From assembly GCA_945836755.1 (NCBI GenBank), contig CAMAMB010000004.1, forward strand, positions 1 through 64,000: 64,000 bases of DNA, read 5' to 3'. Under the pieces are notes generated by a model, which did not search any database, had not been told where the DNA came from, and saw nothing but the letters and a program-made list of their open reading frames with translations. Both the position numbers and the translations under genes were made by a program. Numbering within the stretch: position 1 is the stretch's first letter; each line of letters begins with the position of its first letter. Source of the DNA: an uncultured Bacteroidales bacterium (GTDB lineage Bacteria > Bacteroidota > Bacteroidia > Bacteroidales > Bacteroidaceae). Shown in pieces: positions 47,616 to 57,157 of the stretch.

Positions 47616-49673
47616 ATGAGCCAGAAAGGTAAAATAGGTATCACGACGGAGAACATATTCCCCGTCATCAAGAAGTTCCTTTACAGCGACCACGAAATAT
47701 TTCTGCGCGAGCTGGTAAGCAATGCCGTAGATGCCACGCAGAAACTCAAGACGCTGGCCATGAAGGGCGAGTACAAGAATGAGCTTGGCGACACCACTGT
47801 CCGCATCTCCATTGACACTGAGGCGGGCACACTGACGGTCAGCGATAGTGGCATCGGCATGACGGCCGAGGAAATCGACAAGTACATCAATCAGATTGCT
47901 TTCTCAGGGGCAAATGATTTTCTCGAGAAGTATAAGGAAGATGCTGCCGCCATTATCGGCCATTTCGGTCTTGGTTTCTACTCTGCCTTCATGGTAGCTT
48001 CTCGTGTTGACATACTGACCCACAGCTACAAAGATGGTAGCGAGGGTGTCAAGTGGACTTGTGACGGCTCGCCCGAGTTTGAGATTACGCCCTGCGATAA
48101 GTCCACGCGCGGCACCGATATTGTGCTCCACATCAGCGACGACTGCAAGGAGTTCCTCGAAAAGAACAAGATACAAGAACTACTCACCCGCTACTGCCGC
48201 TTCCTACCCGTGGCCATTGCATTTGGCAAGAAGACCAAGTGGGAAGGGGGCAAGGAAGTAGAGACTGACGAGGACAACATCATCAACGTCACTGACCCGC
48301 TCTGGACAAAGGCTCCCGCCTCACTCAAAGACGAGGACTACAAGAAGTTCTACTCCGACCTCTTCCCCATGAGCGACGACCCTCTGTTCTGGATACATCT
48401 CAACGTCGACTACCCCTTCCATCTCACCGGCGTGCTCTACTTCCCGCGTATCAAGAACAACATTGACATTCACCGCAACAAGATACGTCTCTTCTGCAAC
48501 CAAGTCTTTGTCACTGACCAGGTTGACAACATCGTTCCCGACTTTCTCACCCTCCTCCACGGCGTCATCGACTCTCCCGACATACCTCTGAACGTCAGCC
48601 GAAGCTATCTCCAGAGCGATGCCAACGTTAAGAAAATTTCCAGCTATATCACTCGCAAGGTGGCTGACCGTCTACAGTCCATCTTCAAGAACGACCGCGC
48701 CGACTTTGAGCAAAAGTGGAACGACCTCAAGCTTTTCATCCACTACGGGATGCTCAGCCAGGAAGACTTCTACGACAAAGCCAAAAACTTCGCCCTGCTC
48801 ACTGATGTCTCGGGCAAGCACTTTACCTACGAAGAGTATCAGACTTTAGTCAAAGACAATCAGACTGACAAGGATGGTAATCTCATTCTGCTCTACGCCA
48901 ACAACAAGGAGAGCGAATATGCCTACATCGCAGCCGCCGAAGCCAAGGGCTATAACGTGCTCCTCATGGACGGCGACCTCGACACCGCTACGGTGGGACT
49001 GCTCGAGCAGAAATTCGAGAAGTGCCGCTTCAGCCGCGTCGATGGCGACGTGATAGACCGCCTCATCGTCAAGGAAGGCAGCGAGGCCGGGCAGGTAGAA
49101 GCCTCTCTGAGCCAGAACCTCAGCGGCATCTTCACCGGCGCTCTGCCTAAGATAGACAAGGCCGAAATCCGCGTAGAGACAGCTGCCATGGGTAGCGACG
49201 CCGCCCCCGTGGTCATTACCCAGAGTGAGTACTTGCGCCGTATGAAGGACATGAGCCGCTTCCAGCAGGGCGCCTCCTTCTATGGCGAAATGCCTAACAT
49301 GTATACCCTCGTGCTCAATGCCGACCACCGTCTGCTCAAAGGCGTGGCCGCCGACATGGAGACCGCGCTCCACGACAAGCTTGCCCCGATTGAGAGCGAG
49401 ATGAAAGGTCTCGAGGCACGCCGCAACGCCATTAACGAGGCGCAGAAGGATAAGAAGTACGACGAGCTTACCGAGGATGACAAGGCCATGTCACGCCAGG
49501 TGGACGACGATATTCACCAGCTCGAGGAGAAGCGTCAGACTGTCTGGAAGGAGTACAGCGCCGGCAATCCTACCGTAGCCCAGCTGATAGACCTTGCTCT
49601 TTTGCAGAACGGCCTGCTACAAGGCGAAGCGCTGAGCCGCTTTGTCAGCCGCAGTGTCGAGCTTATGAAATAA
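47616..49673 (+). CDS. htpG: Molecular chaperone HtpG (Hsp90)
   Basis: Bacterial Hsp90, 685 residues. N-terminal ATPase domain: FLRELVSNAVDATQKL near residue 26, DSGIGMTAEEIDKYINQIAFSG near residue 78, GHFGLGFYSAFMVA near residue 111. The middle domain carries the conserved LPLNVSRSYLQ-like segment DIPLNVSRSYLQ with its catalytic Arg, and the C-terminal dimerisation domain contains LIDLALLQNGLL. It is preceded by a near-perfect sigma-54 promoter, unusual for an Hsp90 gene, and ends at a bidirectional hairpin. Confidence 0.97.
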   Translation: MSQKGKIGITTENIFPVIKKFLYSDHEIFLRELVSNAVDATQKLKTLAMKGEYKNELGDTTVRISIDTEAGTLTVSDSGIGMTAEEIDKYINQIAFSGANDFLEKYKEDAAAIIGHFGLGFYSAFMVASRVDILTHSYKDGSEGVKWTCDGSPEFEITPCDKSTRGTDIVLHISDDCKEFLEKNKIQELLTRYCRFLPVAIAFGKKTKWEGGKEVETDEDNIINVTDPLWTKAPASLKDEDYKKFYSDLFPMSDDPLFWIHLNVDYPFHLTGVLYFPRIKNNIDIHRNKIRLFCNQVFVTDQVDNIVPDFLTLLHGVIDSPDIPLNVSRSYLQSDANVKKISSYITRKVADRLQSIFKNDRADFEQKWNDLKLFIHYGMLSQEDFYDKAKNFALLTDVSGKHFTYEEYQTLVKDNQTDKDGNLILLYANNKESEYAYIAAAEAKGYNVLLMDGDLDTATVGLLEQKFEKCRFSRVDGDVIDRLIVKEGSEAGQVEASLSQNLSGIFTGALPKIDKAEIRVETAAMGSDAAPVVITQSEYLRRMKDMSRFQQGASFYGEMPNMYTLVLNADHRLLKGVAADMETALHDKLAPIESEMKGLEARRNAINEAQKDKKYDELTEDDKAMSRQVDDDIHQLEEKRQTVWKEYSAGNPTVAQLIDLALLQNGLLQGEALSRFVSRSVELMK

Positions 49674-49719
49674 CGTGACCGCCTCGGAAGACAGGCTCTT
49701 CCGTGTCTGAATAGCAGAT

Positions 49720-49756
49720 GAGGCTGTGTGGTGACTTAGGTCATACACACAGCCTC
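49720..49756. terminator. Bidirectional terminator htpG / DUF4468 gene
   Basis: GAGGCTGTGTG (49720-49730) and CACACAGCCTC (49746-49756) form an 11-bp perfect stem between two convergent genes. The loop is 15 bases. T-runs are weak on both sides. Confidence 0.6.
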
Positions 49757-49778
49757 ATCTTCGTATATCTACCGCAGC

Positions 49779-50372
49779 TTACTTTGCCCGTGCCGCTTCA
49801 GCCGCCTGCTTGAATATCTGTTCCACACGGTCGATGGTGAACCTACGGAACTTGCCGGCTATGCGGGTCAGCTTCTTGCCATCGCGGCTCAGGGCTTCGT
49901 CGTCAGTAATCCACTTCTCGGCCGGACGGTCTTCCTTGAAGTCACTATTGGCATCGGCGTCGTCATACTTGTAATGCAGCCGTCTCACCTGGGCAGTAAA
50001 GCCACCGTCTTTGGCCTGCATAATCAGCTGATAGTAAAAGCGCACGCGGTGGGTCACCCAGTTGGTCCGCTTGAAGTAGAGGTACTCTTCGATGCTGGCC
50101 ACTACCAGTCCGTCCTCTGCCGACGCTTCCGTGATACGGCTCTTGGAGAGCTGCTCCGGACCTTGCACCAACGACTTTTCAGTGAAGTCTATGAGCGACT
50201 GGTAGATGTCAGCACGCGTACGTCCGGAGGCCACGACGGTTGTATCAAACTGCACATAGCCGTCCACCACAGGCACAGCGCCCTGGAGGTAACGGCTCAC
50301 GTCGGCCTTCTGAGCAGGAAGCACCGCACAGCAGGAGACGAGGAGAAGGAGCGAAGCAATAATCTTCTTCAT
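49779..50372 (-). CDS. Exported DUF4468 protein
   Basis: 197 residues with a signal peptide (MKKIIASLLLLVSCCAVLPAQ). After GYVQFDTTVVASGRTRADIYQ comes the conserved DUF4468 core: FKRTNWVTHRVRFYYQLIMQAKDGGFTAQVRRLHYKYD. The family is common in Bacteroidales and binds no known ligand. It has an alpha+beta fold like the BPI-like TBP-domain group. It is convergent with htpG. Whether it is co-transcribed with pyrD (54 bp away) is unclear. Confidence 0.8.
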   Translation of the reverse strand: MKKIIASLLLLVSCCAVLPAQKADVSRYLQGAVPVVDGYVQFDTTVVASGRTRADIYQSLIDFTEKSLVQGPEQLSKSRITEASAEDGLVVASIEEYLYFKRTNWVTHRVRFYYQLIMQAKDGGFTAQVRRLHYKYDDADANSDFKEDRPAEKWITDDEALSRDGKKLTRIAGKFRRFTIDRVEQIFKQAAEAARAK

Positions 50373-50426
50373 AAGTATAAAGGGATAAGGGGAATATATG
50401 TTTTAAACTTTCGCAGGAGGGTGGCG

Positions 50427-51335
50427 TTAACCAATCACCCCGATGATGTCGTGCACGTCGGCTATGCCGTGGTCGTCGAGCCAGCGGTCTATGCCGTCGA
50501 CCACCTTCATGGTCACCGCTGGGTCTATGAAGTTGGCAGTCCCAATCTGTACTGCAGTGGCGCCGACCATCAGAAATTCGATGGCGTCTTCCGCCGTCAT
50601 GATGCCGCCCAATCCAATGATTGGGAGCTTGACCGCCTTTGCCACCTGGCTCACCATGCGCAGAGCCACAGGCTTGACGCAGGGGCCGGAGAGACCGCCT
50701 GTGCCAATGCTGAGGCGTGAGCAGCGGCGTTCAATGTCTACGCTCATGCCCATCAGCGTGTTGATGAGCGACACGGCGTCTGCACCTTCCGCCTCCACTG
50801 CTCGGGCTATGGAGGCTATGTCTGTCACGTTGGGCGAGAGCTTGACTATGAGTGTCTTAGAGTAAGCTTTGCGCACCTCGCGTACTACGGAGGCTGCGCC
50901 CTCGCAGGTCACGCCGAAGGCCATGCCGCCGTCCTTTACGTTCGGACAGGAGATGTTAAGCTCTATGGCATGCACCTCTTCCAGGGCGTCAATATGGCGT
51001 GCGCAGGCTGCATAGTCCGCGGGGCTCGACCCCGAAACGTTGACAATGACCTCCGACTTCAGTCCCTTGAGCTGTGGGTAGATATGCTGACAGAAGTGTT
51101 CCACACCGGGGTTTTGCAGGCCCACGCAGTTGAGCATGCCTCCCGTGGTCTCTGCCATGCGCGGATAGTCGTTACCCTCGCGCGGACGAAGGGTCGTACC
51201 CTTGACCACAAAGCCGCCGAGGCGGTTGAGGTCGACGAAGTCGGCAAATTCAAGGCCGTAGCCGAAGGTGCCCGAGGCCGTAAGTACGGGATTTTGCAGC
51301 GACAGCGCGCCTATGTTTACTTGTAGCTTTGCCAT
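50427..51335 (-). CDS. pyrD: Dihydroorotate dehydrogenase B, catalytic subunit
   Basis: Oxidises dihydroorotate to orotate in pyrimidine synthesis, class 1B, working with an electron-transfer partner. 302 residues with FMN-binding TIM barrel: NPVLTASGTFGYG near residue 14, the catalytic Cys in ELNISCPNVKDGG near residue 131, and the phosphate-binding GIGGIMTAEDAIEFLMVGATAVQ region near residue 245. Its start overlaps the end of pyrK by 19 bp, so the two subunits are translationally linked. Confidence 0.96.
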   Translation of the reverse strand: MAKLQVNIGALSLQNPVLTASGTFGYGLEFADFVDLNRLGGFVVKGTTLRPREGNDYPRMAETTGGMLNCVGLQNPGVEHFCQHIYPQLKGLKSEVIVNVSGSSPADYAACARHIDALEEVHAIELNISCPNVKDGGMAFGVTCEGAASVVREVRKAYSKTLIVKLSPNVTDIASIARAVEAEGADAVSLINTLMGMSVDIERRCSRLSIGTGGLSGPCVKPVALRMVSQVAKAVKLPIIGLGGIMTAEDAIEFLMVGATAVQIGTANFIDPAVTMKVVDGIDRWLDDHGIADVHDIIGVIG

Positions 51336-52108
51336 GATAATTGACGAACATTAAATACAGGACCTTCTTTACATACACACACGTTATGCCCGTCGGCGTT
51401 CTTCTCCACACAGCACAGGCAGGCGCCGAGGCCGCAGGCCATGAGGTTTTCGAGCGAGGCATAACAGCTGTCTATGCCTACTTCTGCCGCCTTGGCTGCC
51501 ACTGCCATCATCATGGGCTTAGGTCCGCAGGTGGCCACGACGTCGAAGTGCTCCGTGGCCCATACGCTATGGGCCGTCACAAAGCCGCGCTCGCCGGTAG
51601 ACCCATCTTCTGTGGTCAGGCACACACGCCCGTAACGCCCGAAGTCGTCGAGCTGCATAAGGTCTACACTGCGACGACCACCGAGCAGGAAGGTCACCTT
51701 GCGGCCTTGCTCATGAAGCAGGCTTCCGTAGTAGAGAAGAGGCGCCGTACCCACGCCGCCACCCACCAGGAGGTAGCTCTCAGCTTCGGGGAGGTCTATG
51801 GGGAAACCATGTCCCAGGGCGTAGACGCAGTCCAACTTATCGCCCGGACTTAGGGCAGAGAAGGCACGAGTGCCCTCGCCCACTTCATGGATGAGAAGCC
51901 AGAGGGTGCGGTCGGCGTAATCTACGAAATTGACAGAGATGGGGCGACGCAAGAAGGTATGCGGAGCGCGCGGAGCAAGCAGCTCTACAAACTGGCCCGG
52001 CTCTATGTCAGAGAGCGAGACCTCAGCGGGCAGCCTGAGTTTCAGCAGCACATAACCCTCACGGGGACGCTCAACTGCGGCCACCACCAAGGAGTGGGAA
52101 TATTTCAT
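51317..52108 (-). CDS. pyrK: Dihydroorotate dehydrogenase B, electron-transfer subunit
   Basis: Passes electrons from the PyrD FMN to NAD+ through FAD and a 2Fe-2S cluster. From the ATG at 52108 it has 263 residues. The FAD domain has FVELLAPRAPHTFLRRPISV, the NAD part has LLVGGGVGTAPLLYYG, and the cluster ligands are the Cys residues in MACGLGACLCCV and HNVCVCKEGPVF near the C-terminus. The 45-codon upstream frame is rejected since the family begins near 52108. It precedes pyrD in a two-gene operon. Confidence 0.93.
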   Translation of the reverse strand: MKYSHSLVVAAVERPREGYVLLKLRLPAEVSLSDIEPGQFVELLAPRAPHTFLRRPISVNFVDYADRTLWLLIHEVGEGTRAFSALSPGDKLDCVYALGHGFPIDLPEAESYLLVGGGVGTAPLLYYGSLLHEQGRKVTFLLGGRRSVDLMQLDDFGRYGRVCLTTEDGSTGERGFVTAHSVWATEHFDVVATCGPKPMMMAVAAKAAEVGIDSCYASLENLMACGLGACLCCVEKNADGHNVCVCKEGPVFNVRQLSWQSYK

Positions 52109-52177
52109 AGTGGGTAGAAGAGTAAGTTGACAGTCGGGTCTGCTACGTGGCAAGGCCCGCGGTTTGTAATTCGGGTG

Positions 52178-52208
52178 TAAAGTTAAATCTTTAAGCCTTA
52201 CATGCCAA
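52178..52208 (-). promoter_or_regulatory. Putative promoter of pyrK-pyrD
   Basis: On the minus strand TTG (52208-52206) is followed after 20 bases by TAACTTTA (52185-52178), close to TAnnTTTG. The start would be near 52171, about 63 bases before the pyrK ATG. Confidence 0.45.
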
Positions 52209-52308
52209 CATCGCACGCCGATTAACAAGCGGCAGACTGACAAAAACCTTTGTCAGCGGGCACTGACGCGCATCTGCAACCACACGCGCGGTTCGCCCGC
52301 TGCTTGCA

Positions 52309-52404
52309 GCCATCGTCTGCCGAGGCGTGGACGCCCGTCGCCCGACCGCTGTACGCTCGTCGCCCGACCGGTGTACGCCCGTCTACCCAAAAGGCGACGA
52401 TGGC
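52309..52404 (-). repeat. 22-bp-unit intergenic element, copy 3 (inverted)
   Basis: The inverted repeat is GGCGACGATGGC (52393-52404) with GCCATCGTC (52309-52317), extended outward by GCTTGC on both sides. Read on the minus strand the linker is TTTTGGG (52392-52386) and three 22-bp units follow (52385-52364, 52363-52342, 52341-52320), with cores such as GACGAGCGTACAGCGG. It is therefore in the opposite orientation to copies 1, 2 and 4. The right arm shared by copies 1 and 2 is not evident. Confidence 0.75.
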
Positions 52405-52651
52405 GGCAAGCAGGCGAGGAACGGCGGCTTGTACAGAAGGGCATGGGGCTATATACACAGAGCCGGAGGTGGCACCGCTGTCAGTGGAACGGCTAAAGAC
52501 GGACTCTCTGCGTTGCCGTCGATGGGCGGAAGCAGGCAATACGGCAGATGGGCTGGGTCTGTCGGCAACGACCGCCGGCCACGAACAAGGGCCGGCCCAT
52601 GGAGCAAGAGGCCGGCCCGAAGGTACGGAGGTGTGTATGTATATCAAGGTC

Positions 52652-53866
52652 TTAGTCGGCAGCAAGGTCAGCGCGATACCAATCATAGAGCCGACGAACG
52701 CCCTCTTCTATGTCGACCCTATGATGCCAGCCTAAGCTGTGCAGCTTTGTCACGTCGGTGAGTTTGCGCGGCGTGCCGTCGGGCTTGGAGGCATCAAAAG
52801 CTATCTCGCCTTCGAAGCCCACCGCAGCCGCCACCAGCTCGGAGAGACGACGTATGGAGACTTCACGGCCTGTACCTATGTTGACATGACAATTACGTAT
52901 GTCACCCAGAGCCGGAATGGCTCCGCCGCGGGCTGCGGAGCTGTTGCGGTCGACCGGACCGCTGGCGCTCACCCCGTAATGCACGCTGGAATAGCGGTCG
53001 ATGCCGATGATGTCGGCGAAGTCTACATGGAGCAGGAGGTGGACGGAGGCATCTGCCATGTCGTCGCTCCAGAGGAACTCGCGCAGGGGGCTGCCTGTGC
53101 CCCACAGGGCTACGCGGTTAGGGTAGACGCCGTACGAGGCCAGCACGCGGAGTATGTCGGTCTCGTCCGAACTGCCGTCGACCGTGCGGCAGGCCGTTCC
53201 GGTGTCGTCTTTCACATTCTCGCGGATGGGGCGAAGGGTGAGGTCACGACGTATGTGGGTCCAGCTACCCTCGTGGAGCAACTTGGCGAGATATATCTTG
53301 CGCATCATGGCGGGCATGACGTGACTGTTTTCGAGATGGAAGTTGTCACGTGGCCCGTAGAGGTTGGTAGGCATGACGGCGATATAGTTGGTGCCATACT
53401 GAAGGTTGTAGCTCTCGCACATCTTGAGCCCGGCGATTTTGGCAATGGCGTAAGGCTCATTGGTGTACTCGAGAGGCCCGGTGAGGAGGGCATCTTCCTT
53501 AATGGGCTGCGGAGCCATCTGCGGATAGATGCAGGTAGACCCCAGGAAGAGGAGCTTCTTCACGCCGTGGGCGTATGCCTCTCTGAACACGTTGCACTGC
53601 ATCAGGAGATTCTGCGTAATGAAGTCGGCCCTATAGAGGGAGTTGGCCATGATGCCCCCTACGAAGGCCGCTGCCAGTACGACCGCCTCGGGACGTTCGG
53701 CATCGAAGAAAGCGCGTACAGCTGCCCCGTCGGTGAGATCAAGCTCAGCATGGGTGCGGCCTACGAGGTTGGTATAACCACGCTGCCGCAAATTGCGCCA
53801 GATGGCACTGCCGACAAGTCCGCGGTGGCCGGCTATGTAGATTTTAGTGGTTTGAGGTAAAGTCAT
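52652..53866 (-). CDS. fcl: GDP-L-fucose synthase
   Basis: Epimerase/reductase that makes GDP-L-fucose from GDP-4-keto-6-deoxymannose, the second step after Gmd. NAD(P)-binding [10 protein letters not shown] lies near residue 13, then LGSTCIYP near residue 111, and YAIAKIAG near residue 143 with Tyr and Lys of the extended SDR family. At 404 residues it is longer than E. coli Fcl (321); extra residues occur at about 205-245 and 290-315, which is common in Bacteroidetes versions. It follows gmd and manA on the minus strand. Confidence 0.93.
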   Translation of the reverse strand: MTLPQTTKIYIAGHRGLVGSAIWRNLRQRGYTNLVGRTHAELDLTDGAAVRAFFDAERPEAVVLAAAFVGGIMANSLYRADFITQNLLMQCNVFREAYAHGVKKLLFLGSTCIYPQMAPQPIKEDALLTGPLEYTNEPYAIAKIAGLKMCESYNLQYGTNYIAVMPTNLYGPRDNFHLENSHVMPAMMRKIYLAKLLHEGSWTHIRRDLTLRPIRENVKDDTGTACRTVDGSSDETDILRVLASYGVYPNRVALWGTGSPLREFLWSDDMADASVHLLLHVDFADIIGIDRYSSVHYGVSASGPVDRNSSAARGGAIPALGDIRNCHVNIGTGREVSIRRLSELVAAAVGFEGEIAFDASKPDGTPRKLTDVTKLHSLGWHHRVDIEEGVRRLYDWYRADLAAD

Positions 53867-53980
53867 ATAGATAGGTTTGAAGGAAAAATAGCTCCGTAGA
53901 GTGGAGATAAAGCAGGGCGGATGCCTCGACCACAGCGAGCATCCACCCTACCCTAAGGTCAGTAAGAGAAAGCAGCAGGT

Positions 53981-55078
53981 CTACTTGACGAGACCCTTTT
54001 CAAGATATTCGGCCAGGTTGGTACGCATCACTCCGGCCACATGGTCGGCCGCCACCTTACGTACGTCGTGGCTCACCATTATCTCTACGAGACGCTCGAA
54101 GCTGGTGGACTGCGGGTTCCACCCCAGCTCGTTCTTCGCCTTGGTAGGGTCGCCGAGCAGGTTGACCACATCGGTGGGCCGGTAGAAGTCGGGCGACACG
54201 GCGACAACGACCTTGCCGGTGGCCTGGTCAATGCCCTTTTCGTCGACGCCTGCCCCCTCCCAACGAAGATTGATGCCCGCATAGCGGAATGCCAGCGTGG
54301 CAAACTCGCGCACGGTGTGCTGGACGCCGGTGGCTATGACGAAGTCCTCGGGCTTGTCGTGCTGAAGAATGAGCCACATGCACTCCACATAATCCTTGGC
54401 ATAGCCCCAGTCGCGCAGCGAGTCAAGGTTGCCGAGATAGAGGCAGTCTTGCTTGCCCTGGGCAATGCGGGCGGCCGCCAGGGTAATCTTGCGTGTGACG
54501 AAGGTCTCGCCACGACGCTCAGACTCGTGGTTGAAGAGAATACCTGAGCAGCAGAACATATGATAGGCCTCACGGTACTCCTTGACTATCCAGTAGCCAT
54601 AGAGCTTGGCCACGGCATAAGGGCTATAGGGATGGAAGGGCGTCTGTTCGTTCTGAGGCACCTCTTCCACCTTGCCGTAAAGCTCGGAAGTAGAGGCCTG
54701 ATAGATGCGACACGTGGCCTCGAGATGGTTGGTACGTACAGCCTCGAGGATACGCAGTACACCGATGGCGTCGACGTCGGCCGTAAACTCCGGAGCGTCG
54801 AAAGACACCTGAACATGCGACTGGGCGGCAAGGTTATAGATTTCGGTAGGTCGCACCATGCCGATGAGCTTGACGAGGCTCATGGAGTCAGTCATATCGG
54901 CGTAGTGGAGATGGAAGTGAGGCTTACCCTCAAGATGGGCAATGCGTTCACGAAAATCGACGGAGGAACGGCGGATGAGGCCATGAACCTCGTAGCCTTT
55001 GTCAAGAAGGAATTCACTCAGATAAGAGCCATCCTGACCTGTCACGCCGGTGATAAGGGCAATGTGAGGAGTAGACAT
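53981..55078 (-). CDS. gmd: GDP-mannose 4,6-dehydratase
   Basis: First committed step from GDP-mannose to GDP-fucose. From the ATG at 55078 it has 365 residues: [15 protein letters not shown] near residue 10, [11 protein letters not shown], the active-site STSELYG near residue 125, and [12 protein letters not shown] near residue 147 with the Tyr-Lys pair. The 9-codon extension upstream is rejected. A GDP-fucose supply next to the type IX genes suits Bacteroidales, which fucosylate surface proteins and polysaccharides. Confidence 0.96.
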   Translation of the reverse strand: MSTPHIALITGVTGQDGSYLSEFLLDKGYEVHGLIRRSSVDFRERIAHLEGKPHFHLHYADMTDSMSLVKLIGMVRPTEIYNLAAQSHVQVSFDAPEFTADVDAIGVLRILEAVRTNHLEATCRIYQASTSELYGKVEEVPQNEQTPFHPYSPYAVAKLYGYWIVKEYREAYHMFCCSGILFNHESERRGETFVTRKITLAAARIAQGKQDCLYLGNLDSLRDWGYAKDYVECMWLILQHDKPEDFVIATGVQHTVREFATLAFRYAGINLRWEGAGVDEKGIDQATGKVVVAVSPDFYRPTDVVNLLGDPTKAKNELGWNPQSTSFERLVEIMVSHDVRKVAADHVAGVMRTNLAEYLEKGLVK

Positions 55079-55213
55079 AGATGAAAGGAAATAGTATTGG
55101 AGCAAGTCTCAGACACAACGGGCTAATAATAACAAGCCGGTCATATCGTCTTAAAGGTAGACTGCTCTGAAGGTGTGGATTGTAGAGAGATGAATAGGTG
55201 TGGGAAGGATGCG

Positions 55214-56530
55214 CTAACGCAAGTGGAGGAAGTCGGAGATATACTGCGAGATGGACTTGCGGTTGTTGATGAAGGTTTCAAGTACTTTGATCTCACCACC
55301 TTCGGCCGGCAAAATGTCATAATCGGCCATGACTGCCGGTATGAGGCATGACTGGTCGTGGGGCAGCAACACCTCAGAGCCATTGCTGCGGATGCGTATC
55401 TTGCAGTCTGCTGCAAAGTTCATGAGGATGACGAAGGAGTCATACTTAATCATGTTGCGATGAATGGGCACGGTATCGTTCACCACGTTAATACTGAAGT
55501 AGGGGGTGTTGAGCAACTCACCCACTTGGTGTTCCTGCTCAGAGGTGGTGCGATACTCGGGATAGACTTTAAAATCTATGGCCAGGGCTGCGAGGTCGGT
55601 CTGCAAGGGCCGCGGACGTCCATCCAGCCCCGGACGATTGTAGTCGTAGATGCGATAGGTAACATCGCTGGACTGCTGAATCTCGGCCAGCCGAATCCCC
55701 CCACAGATGGCATGTACTCTGCCCGCAGGCAGATAGAAAACATCGCCCTGATGGACCTCATGGCGGGCAAGCACCTCGGTGATAGAACCATCGGCCACGC
55801 GACGGCGGTACTCCTCAGAAGAAATCTGCTCTCTGAAGCCCGCATAAAGATAGGCTCCCGGCTTAGCATCAAGCACATACCACATCTCAGACTTGCCTGA
55901 CTTGCCATGTAGGCGCCATGCCATGTCATCGCCGGGGTGGACCTGAATGCTCAGGTCGTTGTGGGCATCAATTATCTTGGTGAGGAGTGGCAGCTGGTTG
56001 CCGTACCGAGCCGCGACCTGACGGCCAAGTATCTCGACAGGGTGGCGAGAAATGACGTCGGTCAGGGAGTAACGAGCCCAAGTGCCGTTCTCAATCTCTG
56101 ACTCGGAGCCAGGCACTGCCGAGACGGTCCAGTCCTCCGTGCCCCATACGAGCACCTTGCGCTGCTGCTTGAACAGCATGGGGTAAAGCTTGTTGCGTGT
56201 GGCCTCAATCACACAGCCTATGGTCATGATGCGCACGTCGGTAAGCGCGTACATCTCGTGGGAGATACAGCAATCTACATAGACGAAGTCGTCAGCCTTG
56301 CAACGATGTTTCTCTCCATCGAGCGAGACCTCCAACTCACCGCTAAGGACATAGAAAGCTTCCTGCATGTCGGGATGGATATGGGCAGTAGCCGTTTCAC
56401 CCTGCCGCAACTCTGTGACAGCTATCTGCGTGAGGCTACAACCGGTCTCGTTACTGGCAATAAGTACGCGCTTGCTACCTACACCATGGGAGGTCTTTTG
56501 GGGAAGTATGTCATTGAGCGAACGTATCAT
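55214..56530 (-). CDS. manA: Mannose-6-phosphate isomerase with N-terminal cupin
   Basis: Interconverts fructose-6-P and mannose-6-P, feeding GDP-mannose. From the ATG at 56530 (438 residues), which overlaps the acetyltransferase stop as ATGA, the first 110 or so residues form a separate cupin (TATAHIHPDMQEAFYVLSGE, then DDFVYVDCCISHEMYAL). The type I isomerase follows: SIQVHPGDD and KSEMWYVLD hold zinc ligands near residues 200 and 222, and LPAGRVHAICGG lies near residue 285. The extra cupin is unusual and may have regulatory or binding use. The zinc residues of the isomerase part look intact. Confidence 0.9.
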   Translation of the reverse strand: MIRSLNDILPQKTSHGVGSKRVLIASNETGCSLTQIAVTELRQGETATAHIHPDMQEAFYVLSGELEVSLDGEKHRCKADDFVYVDCCISHEMYALTDVRIMTIGCVIEATRNKLYPMLFKQQRKVLVWGTEDWTVSAVPGSESEIENGTWARYSLTDVISRHPVEILGRQVAARYGNQLPLLTKIIDAHNDLSIQVHPGDDMAWRLHGKSGKSEMWYVLDAKPGAYLYAGFREQISSEEYRRRVADGSITEVLARHEVHQGDVFYLPAGRVHAICGGIRLAEIQQSSDVTYRIYDYNRPGLDGRPRPLQTDLAALAIDFKVYPEYRTTSEQEHQVGELLNTPYFSINVVNDTVPIHRNMIKYDSFVILMNFAADCKIRIRSNGSEVLLPHDQSCLIPAVMADYDILPAEGGEIKVLETFINNRKSISQYISDFLHLR

Positions 56531-57096
56531 AGGGACGGAGAGGGTGATGGGTGGGAGCTTGATGGGGAGCAATGGTAGACATGACGATAAATATCGGCGA
56601 TGGTCTCTTCAAGAGCTTCAGACGAGAGGTCAATGGCCTTAGCCATAAGCAAGAGGGTAATCCATTCACCCCCGGCGGCATAGGGCGGCTGCTGGTAAGG
56701 ACGGCTGAGCAGGCTGAAGCCATGACGCTCGTAGAAGGCGATGCGCCGAACCGCCTCAGACGTCAGTGGAGGCTCCACCTCTAAGAGAAGAGGCAAGGAG
56801 TTACGGCTACTGAGCGCCTGAAGTATGGCAGAACCTATACCCTCGCCTCGACGTGAGGAGTCGACGGCAAAATGTTCGACATAAATGGCTGCGTGGAACT
56901 GCCACAATGTAATAAAGCCCACAAACTGACCTTGGGCATCGAGCGCTACCAAGGGACAGAAGTGGGCAGGAGGATTGTCACAATAGGCAAGCCACTGAGC
57001 AGAATCTCTGCGTTCCGCCAAGGGGAAAGAGAACTCGTAGAGACGAAGAGCCTCGGGCTGATACTGTGAAGTATATGGTACTAACTGTATGTGCAT
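56527..57096 (-). CDS. GNAT-family acetyltransferase
   Basis: 189-residue N-acetyltransferase. The acetyl-CoA loop is RRGEGIGSAIL near residue 83, preceded by YVEHFAVDSS, a normal motif A, and followed by AFYERHGFSLL (motif B). The substrate cannot be told. It overlaps manA by 4 bp (ATGA), so translation is coupled, and lies after ispF. The C-terminal Ser/Pro-rich tail is low complexity. Confidence 0.85.
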   Translation of the reverse strand: MHIQLVPYTSQYQPEALRLYEFSFPLAERRDSAQWLAYCDNPPAHFCPLVALDAQGQFVGFITLWQFHAAIYVEHFAVDSSRRGEGIGSAILQALSSRNSLPLLLEVEPPLTSEAVRRIAFYERHGFSLLSRPYQQPPYAAGGEWITLLLMAKAIDLSSEALEETIADIYRHVYHCSPSSSHPSPSPSL

Positions 57097-57157
57097 ACTG
57101 ACTACATTAACCTTACTCGCTATATGAACGACATGAGAAGCAGCGAGGCTACATGAT

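Larger units (their letters stand above)
52109..52651. other. pyrK-fcl intergenic region
   Basis: A 543-bp gap without a supported gene. It contains the pyrK promoter, a small hairpin CTGACAAA/TTTGTCAG (52237-52256), and repeat copy 3 (52309-52404). The remaining GC-rich bases up to the fcl stop show only short, unrecognisable frames. Confidence 0.4.

Noticed and set aside
52739-53860. A 373-codon plus-strand open frame opposite fcl
   Set aside because: It is a codon-bias shadow of the GDP-fucose synthase gene. It shows no domain or signal features, and the minus-strand product is clear.
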